A DNA stretch of 64,000 nucleotides, taken from positions 124,001-188,000 of the forward strand of contig NZ_JAOVZU010000001.1 of assembly GCF_025717005.1 (NCBI RefSeq). The letters run 5' to 3'. Below are positions 46,537-56,324 of this stretch, in pieces (the stretch's first letter is position 1; each line of letters starts with the position of its first letter). Position numbers and translations under genes: made by a program. This DNA is from Actinotalea endophytica. Its GTDB lineage: Bacteria > Actinomycetota > Actinomycetes > Actinomycetales > Cellulomonadaceae. The notes beneath the pieces were generated by a model. It saw only the letters and a program-made list of their open reading frames with translations, was not told the DNA's origin and made no database searches.

Positions 46537-47886
46537 TCAGCTGACCTCTGGTCCCGGGGTGTCGACCGCGTCCTCCGGGTGCTTGCCCTCGACGCCGAAG
46601 AGCTTCACCAGCTCGGCCTCCTCGCTGACCACCGTGCCGAGCCGGCGAACACCCTCGCGGATCCGCTCGGGGGTCGGGTAGCAGTAGGAGAGCCGCATGT
46701 ACTCCGAACCCTGACCGTCGGCGTAGAAGGCCGTGCCCGCCACGTAGGCGACGAGGGCGTGGACAGCACGCGGCAGCATGGCCCGGGCATCGAGGCCGTA
46801 GGGCAGCTTCACCCAGGTGTAGAAGCCGCCTTCCGGCACGGTCCAGGTCGCCTCCGGCATGAACTCCTCGAGAGCGTTCAACGTCGCGTCGCGCCGCTCG
46901 CGGTAGACCTCACGGAATGCCTTGATCTGGCCCTGCCAGTCGTGCTTGGCGAGGTACATCGAGATCGCCATCTGGGACGCGTTCGAGGGGCAGAGGATGG
47001 CCGACTCGCTCGCGAGCACGAGCTTCTCCCGGATGCCGGGAGGCGCGACGGCCCAGCCCACCCGGTAGCCCGGCGCGAACGTCTTGGAGAACGAACCCAG
47101 GTAGATGACGCCCTCGTCGTCCATCGAGCGCATCGCGGGCAGGGGCTCTCCGTCGAACCCGAGCAGGCCGTACGGGTTGTCCTCGACCACCAGCACGCCG
47201 TGCCGGCGGGCGATCTCGAGGATCAGCGGGCGTCGCTCGAGTGAGAGCGTGACGCCCGCCGGGTTGTGGAAGTTCGGGACCGTGTAGAGCAGCTTCACGC
47301 GGCGTCCGGCCGAACGGAGCAGGGTCAGGGTCTCCTCGAGGGCCTCGGGGATCAACCCGTGATCGTCGATGGCCGAGTGGTACACGTCGGCCTGGTACGA
47401 GCGGAAGACGCCCAGAGCACCGACATACGAGGGCGCCTCCGCGACGACGACGTCGCCGGCGTCGACAAACATCCTAGTCACAAGATCGAGCCCTTGTTGC
47501 GAGCCGGTCGTCACCACGACGTCGTCGGGGTGGGCCGTGATGCCCTCGAGCCGCATGATGTCCAGGATCTGCTCGCGGAGCGTCTCGTCGCCCTGACCCG
47601 ATCCGTACTGCAGCGCCCGGGTTCCGTGCCGCAGCACGAGCTCGTGCGCGGTCTCGGCGAGCGCCTGGAGCGGGAGGCCCTCGAGGTACGGCATGCCGCC
47701 GGCGAGCGAGACCACCTCGGGGCGGTTCGCCACGGCGAACAGCGCTCGGATCTCCGAGGCGCGCATGCCGTGCGTGCGCTGGGCGTAGGAGTCGATCCAG
47801 GGGTCCATCGGCCGCACACCAGGGGCGGCGGCGCTGCGGGTGGCAGGCGTCACCTGCCCTGTCTGGGATGTGCGGTCAGGAACCAT
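46537..47886 (-). CDS. PLP-dependent aminotransferase class I/II (2-aminoadipate aminotransferase-like)
   Basis: 449-residue pyridoxal-phosphate enzyme. The PLP lysine is in YLGSFSKTFAPGYRVGW; other fold-type I marks are TTGSQQGLDLVTRMF, TVPNFHNPAGVTLS and EDNPYGLLGF. The resemblance is to 2-aminoadipate/aromatic aminotransferases of the LysN-MocR catalytic type, but there is no GntR DNA-binding domain, so it is a stand-alone enzyme. ATG 47886 is supported by GACACT ending 7 bases upstream (leaderless type). Convergent with parB. Substrate not assignable. Confidence 0.9.
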   Translation of the reverse strand: MVPDRTSQTGQVTPATRSAAAPGVRPMDPWIDSYAQRTHGMRASEIRALFAVANRPEVVSLAGGMPYLEGLPLQALAETAHELVLRHGTRALQYGSGQGDETLREQILDIMRLEGITAHPDDVVVTTGSQQGLDLVTRMFVDAGDVVVAEAPSYVGALGVFRSYQADVYHSAIDDHGLIPEALEETLTLLRSAGRRVKLLYTVPNFHNPAGVTLSLERRPLILEIARRHGVLVVEDNPYGLLGFDGEPLPAMRSMDDEGVIYLGSFSKTFAPGYRVGWAVAPPGIREKLVLASESAILCPSNASQMAISMYLAKHDWQGQIKAFREVYRERRDATLNALEEFMPEATWTVPEGGFYTWVKLPYGLDARAMLPRAVHALVAYVAGTAFYADGQGSEYMRLSYCYPTPERIREGVRRLGTVVSEEAELVKLFGVEGKHPEDAVDTPGPEVS

Positions 47887-47982
47887 GTGGCGCAGTGTCT
47901 CACGGGACGCGCCGTCGGACCGAAGGCCACCGACGACACAGTGGCCCGGTCTGGCGACACGTTGCCCCCCGCGCCGACGACA

Positions 47983-48026
47983 CGGTGGCCCCGCGCCCAT
48001 GACCCGGTGGCCCCGCGCCCATGACC
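47983..48026 (+). repeat. 22-bp tandem duplication upstream of the aminotransferase gene
   Basis: CGGTGGCCCCGCGCCCATGACC occurs as two perfect copies (47983-48004 and 48005-48026), with a partial third copy (CGGTGCCCCGCGCTGACG) after and a decayed one before. Confidence 0.9.
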
Positions 48027-48089
48027 CGGTGCCCCGCGCTGACGCTCAGCGACCTGACGAGGGCCGGCGGGTGCAGCAGGGCAGGTACG

Positions 48090-48126
48090 ACGAAGCCGGA
48101 CCGACTCTGCGTCGGCCCGGCTTCGT
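48090..48126 (-). terminator. Hairpin terminator after trxA
   Basis: A 16-bp stem with one mismatch (ACGAAGCCGG-A-CCGAC against its complement) and loop TCTGC lies 24 bases past the trxA stop. Confidence 0.75.
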
Positions 48127-48149
48127 GGAGGTGTCAGGAGGGTGACCGC

Positions 48150-48473
48150 TCAGCTGAGGACGGCCTCGATCTCCGCGGTCAGGGCCGGCTTCGGGCGGGC
48201 GCCGATCACCTGCTTGACCAGCTCACCACCCTTGTAGATGTTCAGGGTCGGGATGGCGGTGATCCCGTACGAGGCAGTGACCTGCGGGTTCTCGTCCGAG
48301 TTCAGCTTCGCGATCTTGATGCGGCCGGCGTAGGTCTCGGACAGCTCCTCGAGGATGGGCGCCACGGCACGGCACGGGCCGCACCACGGTGCCCAGAAGT
48401 CCACCAGGACGGGGACGTCGGCGTCGAGGACCTCCGACTTGAAGGTCGCATCGGTGACGGGGAACGTGCTCAC
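48150..48473 (-). CDS. trxA: Thioredoxin
   Basis: 107-residue cytoplasmic thioredoxin with the active site [14 protein letters not shown] and the cis-proline loop [15 protein letters not shown]. It reduces protein disulfides and is itself reduced by the TrxB encoded just upstream. GTG 48473 overlaps the trxB stop by 4 bases (GTGA), so the two are translated together in equal register. Confidence 0.97.
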   Translation of the reverse strand: MSTFPVTDATFKSEVLDADVPVLVDFWAPWCGPCRAVAPILEELSETYAGRIKIAKLNSDENPQVTASYGITAIPTLNIYKGGELVKQVIGARPKPALTAEIEAVLS

Positions 48474-49465
48474 AGGGTCTCCTCGATCTTCTGGGGAAGG
48501 GTCTGGGGCGCGGGCGCCTCGGCGGCGCCGAGCTGCTCGGCGAGCCAGTGCTGTGCGTCCAGCGCGGCGGCGCAGCCGGAACCGGCTGCCGTGATGGCCT
48601 GACGGTAGGTGTGGTCGACGAGGTCGCCGCAGGCGAACACGCCCTCGACGTTCGTGGCGGTACCGCGGCGCCCCGCGCCGCCGGCCAGGACGTAGCCGGC
48701 GTCGTCCAGGTCGACCTGGCCGACCAGGAGCTCGTTGCGCGGGATGTGGCCGATCGCGACGAACACGCCCGTCACGTCGAGGTCGCGCTCGTCACCGGTC
48801 ACGGTGTCGCGCAGGCGGACCCCGGCGACCTTGTCCTGGCCGTGGATGCCGACGATCGTGCTGTTCCAGGCGAACTCGATCTTCGGGTCGGACAGTGCCC
48901 GGTCCGCCATGATCTTCGAGGCCCGGAGCTCGTCGCGGCGATGCACCAGCGTCACCTTGTTCGCGAACCGGGTGAGGAAGGTCGCCTCCTCGATGGCCGA
49001 GTCGCCGCCGCCGACCACGACGATGTCCTGGCCGCGGAAGAAGAACCCGTCACACGTCGCGCACCACGAGACACCGTGGCCGGAGAGACGCTTCTCGTCG
49101 TCCAGGCCGAGCTCGCGGTACGCGGAGCCGGTCGCGAGGATCACGGCGCGCGCCGTGTAGGTGGTACCTCCGCCGGTGACCACGGTCTTGACCGGCCCGA
49201 CGAGGTCGACCTCGACCGCGTCGTCGTACACCACCTCGGCGCCGAACCGCTCGGCCTGCTTCTGCATGGTCTCCATGAGCTCGGGGCCCATGACGCCCTC
49301 GACGAACCCGGGGAAGTTCTCGACCTCCGTGGTGTTCATCAGGGCGCCGCCCGCGGTGACCGCGCCGGCCAGCACGACGGGCGCCAGGCCCGCCCGCGCC
49401 GCGTAGATGGCTGCGGTGTACCCCGCCGGCCCCGATCCGATGATGACGACGTCGCGTGCGTCCAC
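48470..49465 (-). CDS. trxB: Thioredoxin reductase
   Basis: 331-residue FAD/NADPH flavoenzyme that reduces thioredoxin. FAD motif [16 protein letters not shown], redox-active [15 protein letters not shown] motif [13 protein letters not shown], and the C-terminal FAD block [23 protein letters not shown] are all present. GTG 49465 starts the protein right at the conserved fold and has AGGAA upstream; a longer in-frame ATG at 49501 would add 12 residues and overlap the promoter region. A SigR/SigH-like promoter lies 44 bases upstream. Confidence 0.96.
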   Translation of the reverse strand: MDARDVVIIGSGPAGYTAAIYAARAGLAPVVLAGAVTAGGALMNTTEVENFPGFVEGVMGPELMETMQKQAERFGAEVVYDDAVEVDLVGPVKTVVTGGGTTYTARAVILATGSAYRELGLDDEKRLSGHGVSWCATCDGFFFRGQDIVVVGGGDSAIEEATFLTRFANKVTLVHRRDELRASKIMADRALSDPKIEFAWNSTIVGIHGQDKVAGVRLRDTVTGDERDLDVTGVFVAIGHIPRNELLVGQVDLDDAGYVLAGGAGRRGTATNVEGVFACGDLVDHTYRQAITAAGSGCAAALDAQHWLAEQLGAAEAPAPQTLPQKIEETL

Positions 49466-49508
49466 CGTTCCTGCTTCCTGCTCGAGATGGGCTGTCTGCA
49501 AGGCCCCA

Positions 49509-49534
49509 ACAGATCCTAGGGCGGTTCTGTTCCA
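49509..49534 (-). promoter_or_regulatory. SigR/SigH-type promoter of trxBA, with an overlapping housekeeping -10
   Basis: On the minus strand GGAAC (49534-49530), an 18-base spacer and GTT (49511-49509) match the disulfide-stress sigma factor pattern (GGAAY-N18-GTT in Streptomyces SigR, GGGAAYA...GTT in mycobacterial SigH). TAGGAT (49519-49514), a good vegetative -10, lies inside the spacer. trxBA is a classical member of this regulon. The sigma factor gene is not in the window. Confidence 0.65.
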
Positions 49535-49574
49535 CGGCCGGTCTTCGCAGCGCCCGACCGCCCGGATGGCGGGC

Positions 49575-52500
49575 TCAGCCGACCTGGACCTCGTTCAGCT
49601 CCACGCGGTTGCGGCCGTCGGCGGACTGCGGCAGAGCGGTGAACCAGAGCACGATCGACTGCGTCTGGACCGGCTCGTCGAACGTGAACGTCGTGGTGCC
49701 GGAGAGCGGGCCGGATGCCAGGACCTCGCCCTCGGTCGGCTTGTCCGCCGTGGTGGCCCGGATCTCGACGTTCCCACCCGACTCGGACGTCACGATGACC
49801 ACCTTCGTCACCGTCGACTCCTGCTGGAGCTGGACGGCGAAGCCGATCCCGGCCTTCATGCCGTAGGTCGGCGACACGTAGGTCCGCGAGACCCACATGG
49901 TGTCCGGGTTCCCGTCGATGGCCTGGTCGACGAGCTCAGGGTGCTCGTTGTTGTCGCCGTTCGGCGGCGGGTCGACCTGCTGGGCGGAGGCGATCACGGG
50001 CGGGACCGTCGTCGGTGCGCTCGTGGCGGTGTCGGTGGGCTCGCTCGGGGAGTCGCTCGGCTCGGCAGAGGCCGACCCGGTCTCGGACGGCTGCAGCGGG
50101 GTCGCGAGACCTGCGGTGCCGTCCTCGCTGCCGAACAGGTCCGTCAGTCCCGGTGCGGGGCTCGTGAGGGCGTTCCACGCCCAGAACACGCCGAACAGCA
50201 GGGCGGCGACCACGAGCACGATCACCACCGGTGTCGCGTTGAACCTCTTGCGGACCAGGAGGTCCGCGGTGTGGCCGACGATCTCGTCGAAGCCGTGCTG
50301 CTCGGTCTCGTGGGCTGTGCCGGGGGCACCGGGCACCGGCGGCGGCGAGCCCGCTGTGCCGCCCCGGCCGCCGGCAGACGGTGCGGGCGTGTCGTCCGAG
50401 GTGCGCGAGGACTGGCGAACGGGGACCGACTCGTCGACCGGCGCTGGGAGCCACGACGCCGTGGAGGGAGGCTCCGGCGCGGCGGACGGGGCCGGGACGG
50501 TGACCGCGCCCGCGGCCGAGGCAGCCGCGGCGACCCGCGGGTCGGGCCGCCGGACCGCGGGCGGGATGGCCGGCGGCGGTGTGCCGGGCCGGTGCGGGAC
50601 GGCCGGCTCCTTGCCGTACGCGGTCGAGCGGACCGGGGTGATGGCTTCGGCGTCCGCGACCTCGGGGACCTGCGCGGCCGCGGCCGCGACCTCCGCCTCG
50701 TCCAGCTCGACGGTGCCCTCGGCGGGGCTGCTGACGTCGGGCGAGGCGGCCTCGTCGGACGTGTCGTCGGGGGCCTCCGCGACGGGCGTGCCCTCGTCCT
50801 CCGTGGCGTCCTGGTCGGTTGGGCTGCTCTCGTCCGCGGTGGCGTCGTCGTCCGCGGGAATCTCGACGCCCGAGTCCTCGGCCGTCGGCTCCTCGGCCGT
50901 GGGCTCCTCGGACATGGTGTCATCGGACGTGGTGTCATCGGCGCGGGCCAGGTCAGTCGTGGGCTCCGCGTTGGCCGCGGGCGAGGCCTCGTCGACCTCG
51001 CTGCGGCCCTCCGCCTCGCCCGCAGCGGCCAGAGCCGCGGTGGCCGCAACGCCCGCAGCCGCTGCCGCCGCGCCCCCGGGTTCGTGCACGGGCGGGTTCA
51101 CCGCGCCGCGGACCGGTTCGACGGTCGTGATCCGGCCCCACGGCTCGAGCTCACGAACCAGCTCTGCCGGGCTGTGCGGACCGTCGTCGTGCGGGCCCAG
51201 AGTCACCGCGCACAGCGTGTCGAGGTCGTTCGGCACGCCCGGGACGAACTCGGCGGGCGGCACGGGCCGGCCGGAGAGCAGCGGGGCCGGCTGGACGCCG
51301 TGGGTCGTCACGCCGGTGGGCGACGGCCAGCGGCCGGTCAGGGCGAGGTAGAGGAGCGAGACCAGGCCGACCGTGTCGGCGCGCGTCGTCGACCGGGCGT
51401 CGCCCAGGCCGTGCTCGCTCAGCTCACCGTCGAGGGCGAGCCCCGAGACGACGACCCCGCCGGACGGGGTGATGTGGACCGCCGACGGGCGCAGCGCGAG
51501 GTGGTGGACGCCGCGGCGCCGGGCGATCTCCAGGGCCACCGCGGCCTCGCCGATGACGGCGCGCGCCTGGTCGGGCGGGAGGGCCCCGTGTGCCGTGAGC
51601 TCGCCCAGGTCGCGGCCCGGGATCCGCTCGGTCACCACGTAGGCCAGACCTTCGTGGTCACCCACGTCGAGCACGCGCAGCAGGCGCGGGTCGGACACCA
51701 GGGCGGCTCGACGTGCAGCGTCCTTGGCCTGGGTGACGCGGCCCTCGTGCAGGAGCAGCGCGCGGACCGGGCGATCGAGGATCTGGTCCCGCGCGGTCCA
51801 GGCCTCCGCGCCGGGCAGGTCGCACGGCGCGGGGTGGTCCAGGCGGTATCGACCGGACAGCAGCGTGCCCTGGCCGATGCTGACGTCCACCGCCACCCCC
51901 ATGCTGTCGTCCCGGCCCGCGGTCAGGGCACCCATGCTACGGCGCAGCCGGGAGACGACTGGCGCTGCGATCTGGGCGAGCTCGCCGACGCCGAGCAGGT
52001 GGAGCACGAACGCGTACACCGCGGTCATCACGACACCGACCAGCAGGCACACCACGACCGAGGTCATGAACCCCGCGCGGGACAGGTCGCCGAACTGCTG
52101 GCTGAGCGGCCAGCCGAGCACGACCGCGGCGACCATGCCGGCGAGCGATGCCAGCGCGACGCGCGCCGACCCTCGGTTGACCATCTCGCCGACCCGGCGC
52201 CGGACCGCGAACCCGCCCCATACCGCCCCGAGGACGTAGGAGGTCGCGATCGCCGCTCCGGCGCCGATCGTCCAGGCGGACCGCGGCAGCGTGTACCGGC
52301 CCGCCACGGTGACGAGGACGACCACGGCCGCCATCACGACCTGGATCCGGAAGAGGCCGCGCGCGTCCTCGTAGGCGTAGTGCACCCGCTGTGCGAGCGA
52401 CCAGATGCCCAGCGCCGGGAGGCCAGCCACCAGCGCCACGATGATCGGCGCGAGGGACGCCGACTCCTCGGGTGTGTTGCCGGGGGCGACCAGCCGAGCG

Positions 52501-53561
52501 ATCGGCAGGGCCAACACCGCCACGACGGCAGCCGCGAGGATCGTGAACACCGTGATGAGCCTCGCGCCCGTGTCGACGTCCCGCCGTACCCCCGACGTGT
52601 CCCCGGCTGCCGCGTGCCCTGACATCCGGGTGAAGAGCGCGGTGAGCAACGACACGGTGACCAGCGAGTGCGGCAGCATGAAGACCAGGAACGCGTAGCC
52701 GTACGCGTTGTTGCCGGCGATCGTCAGGTCGCCCGGGATCGGCGCGCTGTTGGTCACCCTGGTCACCACCAGCACGCCGAGCTGGCCCGCGAGCAGGGCG
52801 GCGAAGGTCCACCCGGCCACGCGGCCCGCGGTGGACAGCCCGGCGCCCCGCCAGTCGCGCCGCGGACGGAACCGGAAACCGATCCGGTGCAGCGGCCAGA
52901 TCAGCACCAGGGCCTGCGTGACGATGCCGAGCGTCGCCGATCCGGCGATGAGCAGGACCGGTCCGATGGTCCATGCGGCGGGGTCCTCGAGCGAGCCGCT
53001 GGCCAGGTCGCGGCCGAACAGCACGATGAACGCGCTGAACCCCAGGATCGACACCACGTTGTTCACGACCGGTGCCCACATGTAGGGGCCGAAGCTGCCC
53101 CTGGCGTTGAGCACCTGCCCGAGCAGCGTGTAGAGCCCGTAGAAGAAGACCTGGGGGATGCACCACCAGGCGAACACTGTCGCCAGGTGCACCGCTGCGG
53201 GGTCGTTCGAGCCGCCGACGACCCGGATGATGAGCGGCGTCAGGGCCGTGGCGAGCAACGTGATGGCCCCGAGGATCGCGATCGAGACCGTCAGCAGCCG
53301 GTCGGCGTACTCCTGCCCGCGCCCGCTGCGGTAGGCGCGGACGATCTGTGGCACCAGCACGGCGTTCACGACGCCGCCGGCGACCAGCATGTAGATGATG
53401 TTCGGCAGGGTGTTCGCGAGGTTGAACTGGTTCGCGACGATCGTGTTGAGGCCGATCGCGGCGGCGAGGACGGCGTTGCGGACCAGTCCGAGCACGCGTG
53501 ACACGGCTGTCCCGGTCGCCATCACCGTGGTCGAACGGCCCAACCCCGACCCCGTGCTCAC
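49575..53561 (-). CDS. murJ: Lipid II flippase MurJ fused to a pseudokinase domain and external C-terminal domain
   Basis: 1328 residues. The N-terminal part (about 1-530) is MurJ (MviN) with about 14 helices ([31 protein letters not shown]) and flips lipid II outward. A cytoplasmic kinase-like domain (about 555-800) follows, but the HRD becomes HLALRPS, no DFG is seen and the VAIK Lys is missing, so it is a pseudokinase. A long acidic/Pro/Ala linker (about 820-1110) leads to a helix near 1132-1152 ([21 protein letters not shown]) and an external beta-rich domain of about 130 residues. The layout is that of mycobacterial MviN, whose phosphorylated pseudokinase binds FhaA. GTG 53561 overlaps the DUF6049 stop by 4 bases. 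Confidence 0.93.
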   Translation of the reverse strand: MSTGSGLGRSTTVMATGTAVSRVLGLVRNAVLAAAIGLNTIVANQFNLANTLPNIIYMLVAGGVVNAVLVPQIVRAYRSGRGQEYADRLLTVSIAILGAITLLATALTPLIIRVVGGSNDPAAVHLATVFAWWCIPQVFFYGLYTLLGQVLNARGSFGPYMWAPVVNNVVSILGFSAFIVLFGRDLASGSLEDPAAWTIGPVLLIAGSATLGIVTQALVLIWPLHRIGFRFRPRRDWRGAGLSTAGRVAGWTFAALLAGQLGVLVVTRVTNSAPIPGDLTIAGNNAYGYAFLVFMLPHSLVTVSLLTALFTRMSGHAAAGDTSGVRRDVDTGARLITVFTILAAAVVAVLALPIARLVAPGNTPEESASLAPIIVALVAGLPALGIWSLAQRVHYAYEDARGLFRIQVVMAAVVVLVTVAGRYTLPRSAWTIGAGAAIATSYVLGAVWGGFAVRRRVGEMVNRGSARVALASLAGMVAAVVLGWPLSQQFGDLSRAGFMTSVVVCLLVGVVMTAVYAFVLHLLGVGELAQIAAPVVSRLRRSMGALTAGRDDSMGVAVDVSIGQGTLLSGRYRLDHPAPCDLPGAEAWTARDQILDRPVRALLLHEGRVTQAKDAARRAALVSDPRLLRVLDVGDHEGLAYVVTERIPGRDLGELTAHGALPPDQARAVIGEAAVALEIARRRGVHHLALRPSAVHITPSGGVVVSGLALDGELSEHGLGDARSTTRADTVGLVSLLYLALTGRWPSPTGVTTHGVQPAPLLSGRPVPPAEFVPGVPNDLDTLCAVTLGPHDDGPHSPAELVRELEPWGRITTVEPVRGAVNPPVHEPGGAAAAAAGVAATAALAAAGEAEGRSEVDEASPAANAEPTTDLARADDTTSDDTMSEEPTAEEPTAEDSGVEIPADDDATADESSPTDQDATEDEGTPVAEAPDDTSDEAASPDVSSPAEGTVELDEAEVAAAAAQVPEVADAEAITPVRSTAYGKEPAVPHRPGTPPPAIPPAVRRPDPRVAAAASAAGAVTVPAPSAAPEPPSTASWLPAPVDESVPVRQSSRTSDDTPAPSAGGRGGTAGSPPPVPGAPGTAHETEQHGFDEIVGHTADLLVRKRFNATPVVIVLVVAALLFGVFWAWNALTSPAPGLTDLFGSEDGTAGLATPLQPSETGSASAEPSDSPSEPTDTATSAPTTVPPVIASAQQVDPPPNGDNNEHPELVDQAIDGNPDTMWVSRTYVSPTYGMKAGIGFAVQLQQESTVTKVVIVTSESGGNVEIRATTADKPTEGEVLASGPLSGTTTFTFDEPVQTQSIVLWFTALPQSADGRNRVELNEVQVG

Positions 53562-55726
53562 GTCCCTGCCCCCTCGGCCCCCTCTGCGCCGCCTGTGGTC
53601 GCGGCCGTCGCGGCCCGTGCGGCACGACCTCGGCCCCGGCCGCGGCGGATGGTGCGCACCAACCCGGTCACGAGGCCGAGCGCCAGGACACCGAAGATGA
53701 TTGCTGTACCGATGCTCTCCCACTCGGCGCGGACGCGCACCGTCAGGGTCGTGGAGTCGTTGACCAGCACGCCGTCCGGGGTGAGCAGCTGGACCGTGAC
53801 GGCGACGTTGCCGCTCTGCACGCCGTGCACGGGGATCTGCACGGTCATGGTGGACTCGGCCGGCACCAGGACCTCGACGGTCTCACGAGCCACCAGCCGT
53901 GCGTCCGAGGGTTGCAGCCGCACGCCGAGGGTCACGTCCTGGTCCAGCGCGTTGGCGACCTGGAGCGGCAGCTCGCCCGAGCTGGACAGCAGGTTCACGT
54001 CGGACGTCTCCGGCACGGTCACGGCGTCCCGCAGCTCGGCCGTCCGCGTCATGGACGCGTTCACCAGCGTCGTGCGCCCGGCCGGGTCTTCGCGCCAGGC
54101 GAGGGCAGCGGGTGCGAGCCGCTCGGCGTCCAGGTCGCCCAGCAGCTCCTCGGGGTGGCTCGCCATGGTGGAGAGCGCCTCGCGCTCGTTGACCGCGTCG
54201 TCGACGGCTCCCAGCGTGACGGCCGAGACCTCCGCGTCGGACGAGATCGTCGCGGGCAAGGTGCCGCGCTCGATGTCGCTCGCTGCGGAGGCGAGTCCGT
54301 TCAGGTCGGCGATCGCGACGAACGGTGCCTCCTCGAGCGCGCTGAGCTCGGCGCGGACGACCTCGACGTCCGGATCCCAGTCGCGCGGCACGCTGAGCAG
54401 CATGTGCCGGGGGTCGGCGGGCCGCTCTCGGGTGATCACCGCCAGCTCGGCGAGCAGGTCGGCCGCCGCGGTCGCACCGGTCGGGGCTGCGTCGTTGCCG
54501 GCCGTCCCGGTACCGAGCACCGTGCCCGTGGTCAACGCCGAGGAGAGTCGGGCGTCCGGGACCAGGACCACGGCGTCACCGGCGGCCGTCGCGACGGTGG
54601 TCTGCCCCGACGGCGTGTAGGTCAGCACCGAGGGCGCAGGGAGCTCGCCCGGGCCGACCACCAGGGGGCGGCCCTCGCCGGCCGCCCACGCCGCCACCGT
54701 GAGGTCGGGCAGAGACTCGGCCGGCAGCACGAGCTCGGTGGTCGGCTCCAGGCCGAGCTCGGACACGCGGCTCGCCGAGCGCTGCTCGGCGAGGGTGAGC
54801 AGGCTCTCGGCGCCGTCGTGCACGAGGGCGGTGACGTCGGCGTCGCCCCACGGCAGCGTCACCACACCCTGGTCCGCCGACGCGGTGGCCAGCGACCGGG
54901 CCCAGGACGCGGGCCCGGGGCCCGTCGACGACTCGGCGTCGGAGTCGAGGGCCGTGCTCAGCAACCAGGGGTCGACCGCCCAGGTCACGGCCGGCGAGTC
55001 CGTCGCGGCGAGCAGGTCACCGAGACGCCCGCCGGGCGAGGTGAGCCTGGAGACCTGCCGAGCGGCGTCCTCGCCCGGCGCGGGCCCGGTGACGGGGACG
55101 ATCACGCTCACCGAGGTGTGCTGGTCGTTCTGCACGGGGTACCAGACGATGAAGGTTCGGGCCACGCCCTGACGGAGCCGGGTGGCGTCCGCGACGTCCA
55201 CGAGCTCGAGACCGAGTCCCCGGGCGCCCCACGACCAGCTGTTCGACGGAAGGGCGATGCTCGACGCCGGCACGGTCAGGGTCACGGTGCGGGACTGCCC
55301 GGCGGCCAGCGGCTGGTCGAGGTCCTGGGTGAGCACCGTGGCACCGAGGGACTCGTACGGCCCGGCGTCGCGCCACAGGTCGAGCGAGCTGCGGCTGACG
55401 AACCCGGACCGGTTCAGGTGCACCAGGACCCTCGGCTGGGCGAGGTCGGTGCTTCCGGCGTTGGTGAGCTTCACCGTGATCGTCAGGTCGGTGCGGGGCG
55501 TCAGCACGGTGGGCGAGAGGTCGGTGATCGAGACCTGCACGGTGGGCGACGTCTCCGTGCGGAGCACGTTCGGGATCCCGCTCGACGCGGCGTTCGACGC
55601 GACCGCGCCCGTGACCCCGTCAGGGATGCCGACGGCGCCCGCTGCGACCGCGGACGCCGGCAGGAGCAGGGCGGCGAGCACGGCGGTGACGGCACCCAGC
55701 CGCGCGCGGGATCGAGGCCGGCTCAC
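53558..55726 (-). CDS. DUF6049 family secreted/membrane-anchored protein
   Basis: 722 residues. A cleavable-looking signal peptide (about 1-28, AVTAVLAALLLPASAVAAG), a large extracytoplasmic region with Ig-like beta segments near the N-terminus (VQVSITDLSPTVLTPRTDLT) and near the C-terminus (TLTVRVRAEW), and a final helix (about 678-700) with a basic tail. The family almost always lies between the Nudix gene and murJ in actinobacteria and is assumed to act in the envelope; no activity is known. It overlaps both neighbours by 4 bases, so it is coupled to murJ. Confidence 0.85.
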   Translation of the reverse strand: MSRPRSRARLGAVTAVLAALLLPASAVAAGAVGIPDGVTGAVASNAASSGIPNVLRTETSPTVQVSITDLSPTVLTPRTDLTITVKLTNAGSTDLAQPRVLVHLNRSGFVSRSSLDLWRDAGPYESLGATVLTQDLDQPLAAGQSRTVTLTVPASSIALPSNSWSWGARGLGLELVDVADATRLRQGVARTFIVWYPVQNDQHTSVSVIVPVTGPAPGEDAARQVSRLTSPGGRLGDLLAATDSPAVTWAVDPWLLSTALDSDAESSTGPGPASWARSLATASADQGVVTLPWGDADVTALVHDGAESLLTLAEQRSASRVSELGLEPTTELVLPAESLPDLTVAAWAAGEGRPLVVGPGELPAPSVLTYTPSGQTTVATAAGDAVVLVPDARLSSALTTGTVLGTGTAGNDAAPTGATAAADLLAELAVITRERPADPRHMLLSVPRDWDPDVEVVRAELSALEEAPFVAIADLNGLASAASDIERGTLPATISSDAEVSAVTLGAVDDAVNEREALSTMASHPEELLGDLDAERLAPAALAWREDPAGRTTLVNASMTRTAELRDAVTVPETSDVNLLSSSGELPLQVANALDQDVTLGVRLQPSDARLVARETVEVLVPAESTMTVQIPVHGVQSGNVAVTVQLLTPDGVLVNDSTTLTVRVRAEWESIGTAIIFGVLALGLVTGLVRTIRRGRGRGRAARAATAATTGGAEGAEGAGT

Positions 55727-56253
55727 GTCTCGTCGGCGAGTGCAGCCCGCGCCGCGTCGGCGAGCCGACGCTCGTTCGGGTAGGACAGGCGGGCGTGCAG
55801 GTCCTCGAGCGCGACCCAGGCCACGTCCTCGGCCTCGCCGTCGGGGTCCCCGGCCACGGTGAGCTCGCCGCCCACCGCCTCGAGCAGGAAGTGGTGGACC
55901 ACCTTGTGCACCCGGCGGTCCTCGCCGGTGAACCAGTAGTCGATCGAGCCGAGCGCCTTCCGGACGATTCCGGTGATGCCGGTCTCCTCGGCGATCTCCC
56001 GGACCGCAGCCTCGGCGGGGGTCTCGGTGCCCTCGAGATGCCCCTTGGGCAGGCACCACTCGAGGCGTCCGGCACGGTTGCGGCGCGCGATCACGGCGGC
56101 GCGCAGCTCGGCATCGACCACCAGGCCGCCGGCCGACGTCTCCTCGACCACGGGGAGTCGGGAGGCCCGGACCACGGTGCGCCGTTCGATGCGCAGCCGG
56201 TGCCCGCCGGGCGGCGGGGGGACCCGGTCGCCGGGAACGGCTGCGTGTGACAT
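55723..56253 (-). CDS. Nudix hydrolase
   Basis: 176-residue Mg-dependent pyrophosphohydrolase. The Nudix box is complete: GHLEGTETPAEAAVREIAEETGI matches G-x5-E-x7-REUxEExGU, with the metal-binding Glu residues. YWFTGEDRRVHKVVHHFLLE resembles members acting on diadenosine polyphosphates or 8-oxo-dGTP, so the substrate is uncertain. ATG 56253 is favoured because TACAGT ends 6 bases upstream (leaderless type). It leads the Nudix-DUF6049-murJ unit and is divergent from pcnA by 71 bases. Confidence 0.9.
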   Translation of the reverse strand: MSHAAVPGDRVPPPPGGHRLRIERRTVVRASRLPVVEETSAGGLVVDAELRAAVIARRNRAGRLEWCLPKGHLEGTETPAEAAVREIAEETGITGIVRKALGSIDYWFTGEDRRVHKVVHHFLLEAVGGELTVAGDPDGEAEDVAWVALEDLHARLSYPNERRLADAARAALADET

Positions 56254-56324
56254 GTCGCCACTGTAACGATCCCGGTCGTGCCGGACCGCGTCGCCCGGCC
56301 GGGGTTCTGGCACGCTGGTGTGCC

